Positions 1-12,511 of a DNA stretch of 64,000 nucleotides are shown here, piece after piece. Position 1 is the first letter of the stretch. Every line of letters starts with the position of its first letter. Below the pieces are notes generated by a model. It did no database searches and was not told the DNA's origin. It saw nothing but the letters and a program-made list of their open reading frames with translations. The translations under genes and the position numbers were made by a program. This stretch comes from Spisula solida (Eukaryota; Mollusca; Bivalvia; Venerida; Mactridae): assembly GCA_947247005.1 (NCBI GenBank), contig OX365952.1, positions 7,214,501 to 7,278,500 on the forward strand, in the 5' to 3' direction.

Positions 1-24
1 CTCGTCTTCACTACTCTCTGGTGA
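1..24 (-). CDS. Partial exon of a possible adaptor-type gene
   Basis: On the minus strand a T-rich tract ending in TTTTCAG precedes an open exon that begins at base 24 and runs off the window. The eight visible codons read SPESSEDE in phase 0. The other exons of the minus-strand gene at 7.2, 14.8 and 16.1 kb are also phase 0, and the candidate first exon at 3.2 kb ends in phase 0, so this exon can follow any of them. The acidic Ser/Glu content is typical of disordered linkers. The piece is too short to identify alone. Assignment to the same gene is inferred from strand, phase and order. Confidence 0.4.
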
Positions 25-2647
25 CTGAAAATATAAACAGTGTACAGCCATTAATGTTACCATATTCCCATGAAACATGACCCCTAGGTGTAAGTTTGTC
101 ACAAGAAGGTATAGAGTTTGAAAGAAATCTGGGGTTACATCTGTAGTGCATTATAGCTCATATATGATACAAGCTCAGGTGTGGAATATTTTAACAAGTA
201 ATTTAGGGCAATAACTCTAAAATCAAGCAGAAGACATTTTATTACTCACAGCAATTTATGACATTGTTTTTGTTGTGCCTTTAAGTTATTAATAATGTCA
301 ATAATGCTGTAGACAAAATTATTAAACAACTCCAAAATTAGCAATGCAGAGTTGCTGTCCTTGAGCAATGCATTTCTACTCAATGAAATCTATCCAACTA
401 TTAAGTTTCATGACAATACCTTGTATACCATTTGAGTAAAACTTCAGAATAGTATGAAATGTAACAAAGGCATCATTTTTAAAACTCAATAAAAAGAAAA
501 CACAGAGTTGCAGTTTTTCATTATCATGGTAACTGATGTACTTTCTGAATTAATATATGCTCCAGAAAATAATTTCTAACTGTTACAGATGGAAGAACGG
601 ACAGACAAGGCAGTAACAAGATGCTCCCCTAAACATTTTTTGAAGAAAATTAGGGAGCATTAATTTTATGAAATGACTTCAATAATTTGACCAGAACCAA
701 TGATACATAGTCTAAAATGTTTGGTCTTAATATTGAGAGTGAAAAATATAAAAGAGAAAGACAGGAAATAAAATACAAACTAAGGAAACCTGCACTGAAG
801 AAATATTAAGATGGTCTTTGAATGATGATATTAATATTAAGGCAGTATAAATAATGAGGTGGTTTGATATTGGAATTTAAGAGAGATGTCAAGTATTTTC
901 TTTAGGCTGACTTGTCAAGCTTAAATTCAGCAGATAAATGCGGTACTGCAAAATCATTAATTTTTCACAGGTTTTAAATTTTGCAGATTATGGTAAAATT
1001 ATGGTCACTCAGTGGTTTTCTCAAATTTGTGGAATAAAAATATTGAAAGACAAACCTGAATTAATCATGGTGATTTAATTTTGCGGACTCAATGATTTTT
1101 TTATTTTTAAATAAAAAGAAATGTCTTCTGGGAAAAATCATTTCAATTGGAATTACAAGTTCAATAGCAATATTCTACCTTGTTACACAATTCTTGTTTA
1201 CATGTAACAAACCATGTCGAAAAGAAACACATTACAATTTGTGTTAAAACATAATTGTAGAACGCTTCTACGAGATAATATAATACGCATTACTACTAAC
1301 TCAATGAAAATTAATCTGCTCCAAATATTAATGACTTTGCAGTAGTTACTGTAGATGGAGGATTATCAAGACATTTGCTGGGGAACTTGGTCTTATCTGA
1401 AACCCTTTTCAGTGTTAAATCCCACCTAACTCGAGATGAACTAGTTGGTAACCCAGAGGTTATAAGTCTGGTGTGTATCGGTCCTGTCACTGTATAATAC
1501 ACTAAGCATTTAAAGAACAAGAAGTCTATTCGGAAACAGCTAGGGTATTGCATCCTGATTCATCGTATCAAACAAAAGAAGTTTCAGTCTCTTCCCTCTA
1601 AGTCCGAGGTCATGCATGATTCTCCAATTACATTTGTACGCAGGAAAAAAACTAGATGGCCACACACAACTGTCAGTTACAAATAAACACACAACTTCCA
1701 GACAACTGTAGTGAATCTTCCTGTATCATGTATATATACTTGTTGGACAGTTTGTTGACAATGTCCCTGACCTATATACATGTACTACTGTAAACCAATT
1801 TACTAACTTTTGGGTTTTGCTGATCGTTGGCATGTTCACGACTTCAAACTTTCACATTTTTAAGTTTCCTGCAATGTCCATATTAATGATTTTAGCACTT
1901 TTGCAGCAACTTAACTTTGCGAAACTCGTGAACTCCGCTAAACTAAATTGCACAAAATAATTTCTAGGTTTACAGTATACCTATATGCAAGAGTATAATG
2001 CACGAATGTTACTTCTATGAAGTGGTCAATATTGACAAATCTGGTGAATATTTTTAAAGCTCCCCTGTTTAACCCTTAAATAAGATGCAACCCTCCAAGA
2101 AGAATGTTCATATCCTGATCCACAAAACCTCATTGTTTCTGACAAGAATATTTGAAAGTTATTATTAAGGTTTGTAAATTCACGATCTACTTATATACAA
2201 CAGACCAGACAACAAACCATTCACTCATTTTGGAGGAGAAGTCCCTATCATCCACAATAACATCAACGCAGGAAACTAAAACTAGTCAAGGCCGGGCATA
2301 GCCAGGCTTGAATTGATGTTACGCATACAAGCCTTGAAGTTGACGGTTATGGTTAGGGGTACTGAGATAATGGAAATTTTGGACTTTTAATGCCATTTTG
2401 GCCATATTTTTTATTTTTTTACTTTTCAAATTAATGTTACACAGGTGCGTGCATCAATATCGCTAATCCCCTGCAAGTCCTCTCGACTTTATTGTCAAAT
2501 TATCAAGGAAGTGTATGACTTGCCATGAACAAGGAATCCAACACAGATTTTTAACACAGTAACTAGGCTAGGAATCCAGCTCACTAAAACCACTGGACCA
2601 CGGCCCCAACAATCCTAACAGCTAACTATGACCACTGCATTAATTCT
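25..2647. other. No gene seen; probable intron
   Basis: AT-rich sequence with stops in all frames. I see no convincing exon with flanking splice signals on either strand. If the flanking minus-strand exons belong together this is intron. Confidence 0.45.
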
Positions 2648-3115
2648 TACTGAAGTGAGCTAATACGCCACTTACAAAGTCACTATCGGAGTGTTGGCAT
2701 ATACTGCCATATCTTACTAAAGTGAGCTTATAGGACACTTACAAAGTCACTATCAGAGTGCTGGCATATACTGCCATATCTTAATACTGAAGTGAGCTTA
2801 TAGGACACTTACAAAGTCACTATCAGAGTGCTGGCATATACTGCCATATCTTACTGAAGTGAGCTTATAGGACACTTACAAAGTCACTATCAGAGTGCTG
2901 GCATATACTGCCATATCTTACTGAAGTGAGCTTATAGGACACTTACAAAGTCACTATCAGAGTGCTGGCATATACTGCCATATCTTACTGAAGTGAGCTT
3001 ATAGGACACTTACAAAGTCACTATCAGAGTGCTGGCATATACTGCCATATCTTACTGAAGTGAGCTTATAGGACACTTACAAAGTCACTATCAGAGTGCT
3101 GGCATATACTGCCAT
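2648..3115. repeat. 67-bp tandem repeat, seven copies
   Basis: A unit of about 67 bp repeats seven times. The first copy is the most diverged, and the third carries three extra bases. Read on the minus strand, each unit contains the end of the coding exon at 3081-3239 followed by a splice-donor match, GACTTT then GTAAGT. The exon tail and its 5' splice site have therefore been multiplied into the adjoining intron. Each unit also has an acceptor-like CACTTCAG. Confidence 0.9.
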
Positions 3116-3239
3116 CATCCTCCTCCTCGATACCCACACTACTACAGCCGTCCTCCAGAGTTATATCCAACGATTTCTTAAACAGATTTCTCCTTCCCAT
3201 AATCTTATCCATAATTCGGCTACAACTATTTCTTAACAT
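3081..3239 (-). CDS. Candidate alternative first exon, adaptor-type gene
   Basis: The minus strand has an ATG at 3239 in a fair context (A at -3), followed by 53 open codons that end exactly at a GTAAGT donor. The peptide has a basic start (residues 8-22, including GRRNLFKK), then an acidic and serine-rich stretch (GIEEEDDG, HSDSDF). The exon ends in phase 0 and so can join the phase-0 exon at the window edge, giving a continuing acidic Ser/Glu segment. The upstream DNA lacks a good polypyrimidine tract, which favours a first exon over an internal one. The last 35 coding bases lie within the seventh unit of the 67-bp repeat. Product not recognised; linkage to the exons at 7-16 kb is inferred. 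Confidence 0.45.
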
Positions 3240-4693
3240 CGTTAAACCACTGAGCACTCTTAATTGATACTAATTAATGCTAAACGTATATAATCCAATT
3301 AGAGCATTTAATTAAATAACCAACACGATACATTTAGTTAACCATTTATCCATCAAGAAATCTATTCCACAATTTAAATAATATTATCAATCACACTTGT
3401 GTCACAAACTCATAATAATAAAATTAATCCTATAAATTATATACTAAAAAACACTTTTCACTAAATTTGTCCGACACCAGACTTGACCTGTCAGGTGTAT
3501 ACAACACATTTTACATAACTCTTCCTCGTTAAAACCTATAAATCACTATCTGATAACGAGAAAATGTCATCAAATCGATTTTTAAAAATAATTTCCTGAA
3601 TGTATACATACATTAGTACATTTACATCAGTAATTAATTAAGCCTGGGGCGATTTTGTTGTTTACTGTATACTAGTATCACAAACTGTACATATGAGGAG
3701 GGGGTCATACAAACATGGCTAGGTAACATGACAAGTGGACGAGGCGATACAAGCTTTAAATCTATAATTATATAAAAATAAATGAATCATTAAAATTAAT
3801 AAACAATTTCACATACATGCATGAGTGGTCATTTTTTATTGAAATTTTTTATAAAGTTTATAAGAGGCCCTCAATTGCCCTAATTCGCTCACCTGACATT
3901 TTTACTGAATTGGACATATATCTCACAGGTAACCGTATCATTGATAAAGAGTAAGAAATTGTTGTTGGCCAGTCTTAAACCCATATTAGGCCAAGAAGTT
4001 ATCACTACAATATTGTAAGGATACCAGTAGGCAAAACATCATGTTCACAAGGAAGGTCTTAATTAGTTTTGACCTACTGACCAATATTGTGACCAGAGAT
4101 GACCTAGAGAAATAATCAATATAAGCATTCTGAAAGTTGAAAATATCATTGAAAACAGGCCTTACTTAGAAATATTATAGTGCAGACAAACTTTGTAAAC
4201 TGACTAACAGACAGCCACAGATAGGTCCCCACCTTAAACATGACTCCAATATACTCGGTATAACTGGGGAGAGGGTTGGGGGAGGTATAGTAATTGCACT
4301 CGACCTTCATAAACCTTATAAAGCAGTACCAGTTAGTGACAACGATAGCAAAACTAAACCTATAACAGCATCATAAAAGTGGCTTTTTAACAGTTAACCA
4401 AGCAAATCAATCTAAAAGTAAAATAAATTGTTTAGTGCAATGTGTGAATATTTTAAAATATTGTGAGCCATGCATTGCATAAAAAACTGATGTTGTGTGT
4501 TTATTTCTAAAATTTCATGCTGAAAAAGGAAAGAATTTTAAAATTTGGTTTCAAACACTGTAAAATCATTCATACTTGTGTGGTATTTAATTTCGTGGAT
4601 TTCGACTTTTTTCGTGGACGACTTCAAACACAAAATTAAATCCCCAATGAATAAGTATATCAACAAGTAATTAAGAATCGCAAGCAATACAGA
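3240..4693. other. No gene seen; possible proximal promoter and dispersed repeat
   Basis: 3240-3750 lies just upstream of the candidate first exon and would hold its 5' UTR and promoter if that exon is real. No clear TATA box was recognised. About 3860-4280 reads like a dispersed low-copy repeat. No supported exon. Confidence 0.35.
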
Positions 4694-5406
4694 AGTCCCC
4701 TACCGGTTTGAGGTCATTTTCAATGTTTCTGTTGCCATAACAACCACAATTTTTGTCAGAATCAAAATATTTTTAGACGTGCATAATCCCCTTTGTGTCC
4801 CCTATCCACATATCAAGTTTCATAAACCTAGTTTGAAAACTGTTTGAGTTATGGCAGGATCCAGATTTTGGCATAGTTTCACTCTTTCTGTCGCCATAGC
4901 AACCACAATTTTTGTCAGAATCAAAATATTTTTAGACATGCATAATGCCCTTATTGTCCCCTATCCACATATCAAGTTTCATAAACCGAGCTTGGAAATT
5001 GTTTGAGTTATGACAGGATCCAGATTTGGGCATATTTTCACTCTTTCTGTTGCCATAGCAACCACAATTTTTGTCAGAATCAAAATATTTTTAGACATGC
5101 ATAATGCCCTTATTGTCCCCTATCCACATATCAAGTTTCATAAACCGAGCTTGGAAATTGTTTGAGTTATGGCAGGATCCAGATTTGGGCATATTTTCAC
5201 TCTTTCTGTTGCCATAGCAACCACAATTTTTGTCAGAATCAAAATATTTTTAGACGTGCATAATGCCCTTATTGCCCCCTATCCACATACTAAGTTTCAT
5301 AAACCTAGCTTGGAAACTATTTGAGTTATGTCAGGATCCAGATTTTTTGACGGACGGACGGAGGGCAAACCTATAGTCCCCTCCGGTCGAAAACTGGTAG
5401 GGGACT
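4694..5406. mobile_element. Non-autonomous element with 159-bp tandem core, pearl-like
   Basis: The ends form inverted repeats: AGTCCCCTACCGGTTT at 4694-4709 and, inverted with one or two mismatches, at 5390-5406. The interior is a tandem array; the phrase GCCATAGCAACCAC recurs at about 4733, 4892, 5051 and 5210, a regular 159-bp period. The last unit leads into a (GACG)n-like tract near 5350. Short terminal repeats around a tandem core of about 160 bp is the known plan of bivalve pearl elements, but membership is inferred from structure only. There is no coding capacity. Confidence 0.7.
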
Positions 5407-7129
5407 AATAAATATGTCAAGTTTACATTGGCTGCCATACTTGCTTTCAAGTCCAGGCAGGTACAAGATTGCTTTTTTAGGAAGTTTACTGGCATATATT
5501 AGGATGTAATAAAACAATTATTATATCTATTTGAGTTTGGAATGATTACTGATAATTTGGGGGAATTCATGAAATCCCAAATCCTTGAAATTATGTCCCC
5601 ATGTTTCACCAAAACATGGAATTTACACATACCCCTACTTCTTATTCAGGTTAACTTTCATGTCAAATAAATGCAACATTGGTCAATGAATGTCAAAGTT
5701 AACATGGTCTGGACAAACTTCAATTTGACCTTTAACCTCCAACTTTGACCTTACTTTTGAGTTTGGGTCATGGGGTTTGTACATGACACTCATACTCATG
5801 GAAGTTAACATACATGCAAATTATAAGTAAGATTGGTCAAGGAATGTCATTGTTGTGGTCCGGAAAAATCGAACATATACATACTAACGCACGCACCAAC
5901 TACACATGCATGCACATACACTGAATGTGACGTCTATTTTTTAATGACTGCAAGCAGGCTTGACAAACATTTTCTTCAAATAATAGCAAAGATTTTATGA
6001 AGAGAAGAAAATTAATGCTAGCTGAATGATTGTATGTACAGAAGCTATACATAACAAGAGATGTTTGTAAAACATGTATGCCCCCCATGACAGCCAAAAA
6101 AGTCAGAAATAGTAAAGGTCACAGTGACCTTGACCTTCAACCTACTGACCTCAAAATCAATAGGGGTAATTAACTGTTGCTGGCCAACCTCCAGGGCAAA
6201 GTGTTCTTAAGTTATTGAATGAAAACCATTTGGTCTACCGACAGACAGACGGACCAACATGTGCAAAGCAATATACCCCCTCATCAAAGATGGGGCGCAT
6301 AATTAGAAAAGTTTGTAAAGTTAGCAGAAAGAAGAAAAAAACACACAGAAATAAGCCAGGCATTTATACAAATACACCATCAACTATTTTAACTGTTAAT
6401 TAACACTAGCAGGTGTTGTACATGTATGTGTTATAAAACTTAGAAAACATGTGTAAAGTAAAATATATTGTTAATAATTATCAAGATAAGGTATGGACTT
6501 AAACACCAAATAATTAAAACAAGTTTTGCTATCCCAAGACAGTGACCACTTAAGTGGTGAGGTCATTGCAAAATGTTGAAAATTATTTTGAAAATTATAT
6601 AATTACTCAAATTAGAAGATTATACTGCTTGGCCATTGAACAGGCCTTTTTATTGCAAATGTAACCAAAATTCTTACAATTGACCTCCCGACAGAACAGA
6701 CATAGCCAATGTGACCTTGTTGTTTATTGGATGTTGTTGTCAGACTTTATCAGTAAATCTATCGAGTTATGCAAACAAGTGCAATATTAATTTTAAGGGC
6801 TTTTACGACTAAAATTAGATCCTGTCATTGGTCCATTGAATTAGTAATTTACACCTATCATGAGGTCCATTGACATTACACCAGTTGTAAATAAATCAAT
6901 TCTTCAAATCCATTTTGTTGGTAAATTAAAATCACATGGTCAAATGGATTAGCTGAAAGCCTTCACCAAATGCATCCAATAACCAATTAGGCAGGCAAAC
7001 ATCAGCTCTGGCGTATTGTCAGTTACATACAGAACTCAAAATTTTCTGAACCAACTGTTTTGGAATTTTATGTACGTGTGTATGGTATATTATGCCTGTC
7101 TTACTTCCTTGTTAAAAGCAAAAGCATAC
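5407..7129. other. No gene seen; dispersed repeat remnants
   Basis: About 5600-6300 contains short CTTTGACCT/GTGACCTTGACC phrases and a CAGACAGACGGAC tract, typical of decayed interspersed repeats. Short open frames here are not supported by splice signals or composition. Confidence 0.45.
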
Positions 7130-7204
7130 AAAGTTTCTAGGTGGGATGACAGGGGGTGTAGCAGCGCTCCAGTTTTCAGGCTCTAAATATTCCTCCCCAT
7201 CGCT
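7130..7204 (-). CDS. Internal exon with YLEP motif, adaptor-type gene
   Basis: On the minus strand an acceptor ATTCACAG is followed by 25 open codons and a GTATGC donor. The peptide is SDGEEYLEPENW followed by SAATPPVIPPRNF. Both splice phases are 0, as in the exons at 14.8 and 16.1 kb. An acidic stretch leading to a tyrosine (EEYLEP) beside a proline-rich tail (PPVIPPR, a possible SH3 ligand) is the style of phosphotyrosine adaptors such as the SLP-76/BLNK/SH3BP2 group. That comparison is by motif style, and no SH2 or PH domain is visible in the window. The donor is imperfect at +4 to +6. Confidence 0.5.
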
Positions 7205-8017
7205 CTGTGAATGGATCATATTATTACAGTTAGTTCACATGTATAGTATGTCCAGGATAATGTGATATTTACAAACATGAATTGATTTGGTTAACTGTTG
7301 CAAAATTGGTTATACAAATTACTAAAGTAAAAAAAAAGGTCAGTATTGTACTCAAAACATCACTGATAAATCGTACACATCTGATTAATCCACCTTTTGT
7401 GGTATATACCAACATTTCCCTCCTTTCTTATTAACCTTGGCGCACTATAGTACGCGACATTTGGCGGTACATCATGAATATTCAGCACTTGTACGTTGTC
7501 CTATAAAGTGTGTTTTTTTAGAAAGTCAAAACATTCTTATGGTACAATTACCAATGACACATGAAGTGTAATGAGTTCCAGTTCAATTGTGCCACACAAT
7601 AGAATTTATTGCATAAGTAGGTTATAAATATTCATCAATATTACACACATAATCACGTACCTGACAAAAAAAAAGAAAATAAAGATATGTAAAATGGGTA
7701 AACACATGCACTTGATTTCTTAGATTTTGAGCTAAGGACGCCATAGTATAAACAAAGAGCGTTGAATAAGGTCAATGTCATTTAACTGGTGCATTATAAT
7801 TTTTTATTGAATTGTAGAAAAGTGCAAGTCTTTAGAGTGTGTGAAAAAAATGCTTAAGAAAACATGGGTGTAACAAGAAGGGTTTATGACACAAAAACTT
7901 ATAGTTGGGAGTCCATCAGCACAAAAGTCGCTTATTTTTCATGGTCCATGGCATTTTTTAGTAGAAGTGTTTCAAATCCATATTTGAATTGCCCAATACC
8001 AGTTGTATATGGTTTGG
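7205..8017. other. No gene seen; probable intron
   Basis: AT-rich sequence with poly-A tracts near 7330 and 7670. No exon with splice support was found. Confidence 0.4.
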
Positions 8018-8437
8018 GTGGATGCCACGCGCAAAACCCTCTGTGAAGGTCATAAATGAGGTCAAAGGTCAATTAAGTGCATATAGCATACATCAACTTG
8101 AAATTGCACCATATCTTGGTCAATTCTACATATAGAATGGTCCAAATGGTATCAAAATGAAGCTAATGAATTGGTTCATCATTTGCAATGATTTTATGCA
8201 AATTATCACATTTGCATACTCGTGAATATTAATGAGGAAGTCAAAAATTTGTAAATTTCCGTTAAAAATCTACTAGTATAGTTGACAAATATATGCCATA
8301 TCTTCCTTATTTCTATTATTTAAAGATCCGAATTGTACCAAAATCATGTGAAGACATAGGGCTTTCGTTAAATGTATATTTTTATAGATAAATATAATTT
8401 AATTCCACCGAGAATAACCGCCAAAGGTGGGTGGGGG
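8018..8437 (+). repeat. Dispersed repeat, left copy of an inverted pair
   Basis: It shares blocks with the reverse complement of 12512-12935, including AGGTCAAAGGTCAA, ATGGTATCAAAATGAAGCTA and GGTGGGTGGGGGT, in the same relative order. The copies are diverged with gaps, so both are old. Another weak internal echo of the GCATA...GAATATT block lies near 8570. No coding capacity. Confidence 0.6.
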
Positions 8438-9645
8438 TAAATTTAAAACAGTACGTAAAAATCTCAATACAGTCAGAATCAACATTAAACACTCATTAAA
8501 CATATTCCTTATATCAAAATATGATTTATTCGTGGAAATTGATTTTAACTTACTTAAATATTATGCTAATTAACTCATTTGCATATTTATGAATATTGAT
8601 AATGTATTGAACATGTATGACAAATAGCGTCCAAATAAGGATCTATATCTGAGTGATAAACAAGCAGTGCCTTTTAATAATTATACAAAATGCAACACAT
8701 ATGTCTCATTACACAATATATGTTTGTACATGACATGTAGAACTGTATTATTTATTCTTATAATCATCGGCAAACCACAGTAGTTTCTACCGTTATTATA
8801 CAAATTATACCAATTCCAATCAAAGAAAACATGTAGTGCCGTCAACGTAAAATGTCGCCTGGTATATTAACCTCTTAAATAATAAGTTGGTATTTTTTAA
8901 CAAACTACCGGGTATACGTATGTTCTTTTAGTTGCATGTATAGAGTCGTATTGGAGAACAAGAAAACGTTATTCTTAGCCAATTGCAGTTCATTTCTTTC
9001 GTACCCTGACTTGTCCGTACTTTCACAATGTTTATAAAGCCTTAGTTGATACAGTTTGTTGCTATTTTAATCAGTAGCAATAGGAAGTAAGTAACGATGA
9101 TTAGGACGGTATAGTATGCACATATGAGTAATTTCCTTTTTGAACGTTTCTATTGTGACTTTACAAATCATAAGCTTATCAATAAAGACTACACAACTTG
9201 GATTCAAACGAGATAGAAAAAGTCGCCCGATGCGTCGAATTATATCTGGTCCTGATACTAGTATACCCATGTCACAATCAAACGATTATATCTTCCTAAT
9301 GAGTTAAACCGAAGTCGATACTCGCTAAGTTACTTTCCTTTAGTTTGCGAACAAAGTCAGAGACGTTACTAAGAAAGAACGAGCTTGTTGTAAGAGAAAG
9401 CTACCACAATGTACAGAAGACAACGAAAAGACGCGAAGTTTGCCAAATGTCATCAAAAGATGCGAGGGTCATTTTATGCTTTGGGTGCTTCAAGCGAAGG
9501 ATGCCTTACTTATTTATTATTCAGTTCACTTCATCGATTCCGTTTTTCCTCAGGTTCTGCCTCTACTGTTCTTCGCCTTGCGGTTTTCAGTCTTGTTCTC
9601 GGTCTCTTAATGCCACGAGGTATCAATTGAGACGCTTGAAGCATA
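8438..9645. other. No gene seen
   Basis: AT-rich intronic or intergenic sequence. Short open frames near 9070-9680 overlap on both strands and lack splice or family support. Confidence 0.4.
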
Positions 9646-10510
9646 TACATTTCCCACTGCGTATGTCTTTGTCTAGGGGATGAACTCCCAATATGGATTT
9701 GGGAGGCATCGTAAACAGGTTGCTCGTGGTCTAGGGGAAGTATAAGGGAGGTCATCAGACAAGTTGTGACATCAGGAGGAATCATGATGATCAAGGAGTA
9801 TCGGGGTGCATTGCAAAAACTCTCGATGTGCTCGAGACGTTATGCGTCAATTCCTCTTCCTCGGGGATGTACTTCCGATGGATTTAAGAGCTTAGCAGGC
9901 GTCTATGATCCCATTTATCTCAGAGAAGGCATCCGGTGTCTCGGGTAATCTTTATGAATGTTTTGGGGAATCTGGAGACATCTTGTGAAAACGCGAGTAC
10001 ATGTACATACGTCAGGGTAATTCAATGCATGCATATTTTTACCCGATGTATTCGCGCTGTCATGTCGGGAATAACCCGGGAAGGCATCCCAGAAGCGCAC
10101 CAAAGACTCGGGAATACCAGTTATCATGTTAACCTATGCGCTAGGCATCCCAGTGATATTTGGGACACATTCTCCGTCTCGGGATTACAATTTTGAATGG
10201 AAACTTCCGGTATGTCATGAGACATTTTGGGTCATTGTGAGTAATCGGGTGGGGGTATCGGTAGACATCGGATGACTCCCGAGTTGTCCTGAAGTTATAC
10301 GTTTGTCCAACTGCCTCGATGATTTACTCCCGATGGAAATTAGGGACCTCGGGATGTGTTGGGATCAGGTTCTGCAAGAAAATCGGTAGTATCGAGAGGC
10401 ATAGACAAATGTGTAATTCCTTATCTCTGATAAGTTCGCATCGTGTACCTTGGCATAGCCCCGACATATGTTCTGGGGAATTGTCCCAGTTACCGGAAGC
10501 CTACGTCTGA
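9646..10510. mobile_element. Degenerate cluster of TTAA-MITE-related sequence
   Basis: Blocks of the MITE found at 36111, 46831 and 60725 recur here in diverged form: CTCGTGGTCTAGGGGAAG near 9723, a GTCATCAGACAAGTTGTGA-like block near 9750, GGGGATGTACTTCCGATGG near 9863, and GATTTACTCCCGATGGAAATT near 10319. The same phrases repeat within the segment, so it looks like several nested or tandem degenerate units rather than one copy. Base composition is richer in G+C than the flanks. The overlapping short open frames are by-products. Confidence 0.55.
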
Positions 10511-11279
10511 TAATAGTTGAATGAGACAGGTAGAATTTGTCAAGATATAATATGTTAAAAATATTTGGGCCAAAATATTTTTCAGATTTGTCGTAGGTAG
10601 CCGTTGTGGAAACTTGACATGAGTATTTTCATGTTAGCTTAAATTTGCTTGATATATTCGCAGATTCGCAACTTTGTTGTTTGGTTGTACTGTTTAGATT
10701 TTCCAAATTTGACGTAATCTATATAATGTTGATCAAAAAAGGTTCGCTATGTTTGTCTATTAAGTGTAATAATGTTGTCAACCTGATCAATGTATAAGTC
10801 TTCAGCAAAGGTCTGAAGTATGACTTGTGTCTCTCTGGTGTTGATTTGTAGTCAAACCTAGTTTGCATACTTGCTAAAGAAGAGTATGAAGGGTATTAAA
10901 ATAATTATCGGATGGCATGATATAGATGTTTATAGAATCACCATCTGGGACATTCAAATATTCAAGTCTGTATGAAAGTTGTAACATCAAAGAAAACCAA
11001 ACTGTGTACTGTACATATAATTCTCAGAACATGTCCCCAAACGACTACCGTATCATTGTTGGGTTTCTCTCTTTGACGGGATGTGAAACTATTATTCTGC
11101 TTGAAAAGATATGAACTTCTGTTGGATATTAGAAGAGACGTACATTCAGATGAGACAGAGAGTGGTACAAATTTGTTAATGACTCCTGTTTGTTAAAGCT
11201 CTATAAAACAAGGCTTGAAATACTTCCGCCAAGAAGTTAAAAAAGAAGTTTAGTTACTAATATTCGAGGGCTGCTTTCA
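10511..11279. other. No gene seen
   Basis: AT-rich sequence without supported exons. Open frames here are short and isolated. Confidence 0.4.
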
Positions 11280-11591
11280 GCAGTTCAGCTGTTCAGCCAC
11301 CCTTTGACATTTTAACTTCCCTGGTCATTGGGCCACCTAAGGAACCCTGTGTTCAAGTTTCCCTGGGGAGACTACTTCTCTCCTGGTGAGTGTGCAGCCA
11401 ACATCTATCAGCGGCGCCCAGAACTATCGAACGTGTATAAACATCGCCCTAACAGGCATCAATTCACACCTTGGTTGAGTGTAGCATGTGGGTTATTCTT
11501 GCTCAGAGAAATTTGAGCAGTGGTCGAGACGGGGATTGGACACGGGACCTTTCGCCCCGAAGAGCGCCTCCCTACCTCTAGGTCACTGCTC
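11280..11591 (-). mobile_element. tRNA-derived SINE, minus strand
   Basis: On the minus strand 11591-11515 forms a 77-nt tRNA-like head. The ends GAGCAGTG and CACTGCTC pair perfectly over 8 bp, a GACCTAGAGGTAGGG block sits where box A should be, and GTGTCCAATCC resembles box B. Sequence continues to about 11280 as the presumed SINE body; that far end is uncertain. A functional tRNA is unlikely because the boxes are degenerate and the arms imperfect. The family within bivalve SINEs is not identified. Confidence 0.55.
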
Positions 11592-12511
11592 CCCCAGTGA
11601 TGTGAAGTGATGCGCTCGAACTGCACACCGCAAGAGCAAACTACCAACCAGGCACTTGTATACGGATACAAGCCGCGATGCATCCATAATGAATACAGAA
11701 ATCAAGACGTGATCTACTAATTCTTCATACTACTTGCATTGAACTGAGAAGGTGTTTGTAAATTCACGTGCTAATATATCCACAGTAAATGTTCACAATC
11801 AATCTAAAACTAAACAGCGACATTGTAACTTGTCTTATTTGTACATATGTACACTATTGTTTCATGAATGATTTGTGGCGTTTTCTGTATAGATTCATAG
11901 TTTAAAATTGCCGAGAACGTTATTGTCTTAAGCACTTAAGGGGGTATATGCACCTTGTGTTTAATGATCAAAGCTCCCACGGACGGGCATTGGTACCTGC
12001 TGTTTCTCGGTACTCTGTAGATGTTATAACACGAAAGGCATGCTTTAAGTCTATATTCATTCTAATTTAAACAAAACAATAATTAAAATATCAATCTGGT
12101 GCTGTATGGAAATATAATATAATGTAACAGTATTCATGCTTTAAAATGAACCATTCCCCACCTATTTTGAGCTTTTACAAAGGAACAAGTAAAAGTGTAT
12201 GAACAATTTGCAATATCATTTTGATTATCATCATCTTTTTATAATCCTAAAGAATAATTTGAACCTAGTTTTATGTTTGTTCTTATTTATCATACTAAAC
12301 TCGAAAATACTAATTGCAGCTCACGTGTATGCCTACGTTTAGGTAGCTCATTCCTCCTTAAACGAATGTTGACATATTTTAAATGAATTGGTACATTTCA
12401 AAACCAATATAATAGTTGTTACTTGTAATCCCATTTAAATCAATGCAAACACAATTTTACTTATTTATAATACTGTTGACGCTATTATGTTAGTTTGGGT
12501 GCATGTGTCAT
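11592..12511. other. No gene seen
   Basis: AT-rich sequence with no exon, no long frame and no clear repeat boundary. Confidence 0.4.

Noticed and set aside
9345..10196. Overlapping frames on both strands near 9.3-10.2 kb
   Set aside because: They coincide with degenerate MITE-like sequence of higher G+C and conflict with each other; no splice sites.
11515..11591. Functional tRNA gene
   Set aside because: Boxes A and B are degenerate and inner arms do not pair well, so a SINE head fits better.
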